This document shows, piece after piece, positions 13,031 through 13,057 of a stretch of 13,057 bases of DNA. Both the position numbers and the translations under genes were made by a program. Within the stretch, counting starts at the first letter, position 1. Every line of letters starts with the position of its first letter. The notes beneath the pieces were generated by a model. The model saw only the letters and a list, made by a program, of their open reading frames with translations. It searched no databases and was not told the DNA's origin. Source of the stretch: Sulfurovum sp. (GTDB taxonomy: Bacteria; Campylobacterota; Campylobacteria; Campylobacterales; Sulfurovaceae); contig QNZV01000163.1 of NCBI GenBank assembly GCA_003978395.1, positions 1 through 13,057 on the forward strand. The letters are read 5' to 3'.

Positions 13031-13057
13031 ACATATAATAAGTTTATTTTTTTAAAA

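Noticed and set aside
1..13057. CRISPR arrays, insertion sequences, integrase or att sites, toxin-antitoxin or defence genes
   Set aside because: I found no direct repeat arrays, no transposase or recombinase motifs and no target duplication next to the tRNA; all long frames are core genes.

Overview
The window is AT-rich chromosomal core DNA. Its gene content and order point to a member of the Campylobacterota (the former Epsilonproteobacteria), most likely a free-living or sulfur-cycling genus; I cannot fix the genus. The main evidence is a FabX-type unsaturated fatty acid enzyme like that of Helicobacter, one bifunctional RelA/SpoT protein, a short omega subunit, and the gene strings pyrH-rpoZ-rsh-tyrS-fabX-amidase and fabD/mtnN/TtcA-like, which I recall as neighbours in Campylobacter genomes too. 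I see no mobile element, prophage, CRISPR array, toxin-antitoxin pair or defence island.

Layout. Bases 1-1208 (minus strand) hold a TtcA-like ATP-pyrophosphatase cut by the window edge and, upstream of it, mtnN. Bases 1209-1598 hold a divergent promoter region and an easily missed 55-codon lipoprotein gene on the plus strand. Bases 1620-3947 (minus) hold fabD and, upstream of it, a FadL/OmpP1-type porin with a clear sigma70 promoter. Bases 4161-5611 (plus) hold kdsB and a periplasmic thioredoxin-like gene, separated by a structured 221-base gap. Bases 5637-12247 (minus) form a tight six-gene operon read in the order pyrH, rpoZ, rsh, tyrS, fabX, amidase, with gaps of 26, 5 and 16 bases and then overlaps of 1 and 20 bases. 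Bases 12348-12890 (plus) hold apt, divergent from pyrH, followed by a minus-strand tRNA-Asn(GUU).

How the genes fit together. The big operon joins UTP supply (PyrH), an RNA polymerase subunit (RpoZ), the alarmone enzyme (Rsh), tRNA charging (TyrS), unsaturated fatty acid synthesis (FabX) and septal wall cleavage (amidase), so it is a growth and envelope operon. FabD, FadL and KdsB add malonyl-ACP supply, hydrophobic-compound uptake and lipopolysaccharide Kdo activation. MtnN clears methylthioadenosine and S-adenosylhomocysteine and probably serves futalosine-type menaquinone synthesis. Apt salvages the released adenine.

Most of this is ordinary core genome. The strongest unexplained signal is the leader of the thioredoxin-like gene (about 4946-5104). 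Its ribosome binding site lies in a 12-of-13-bp hairpin, an upstream segment can instead form 11 perfect base pairs with the same strand, and that segment is itself the 3' arm of an earlier hairpin. This is the logic of a translational switch. The heptamer ATAGATT or its complement occurs six times between 4875 and 5640, around that gene. Smaller points are a TtcA-like protein lacking one iron-sulfur cysteine, the unlisted lipoprotein with a 16-bp palindrome in its promoter, and dyads at the fabD and kdsB promoters.
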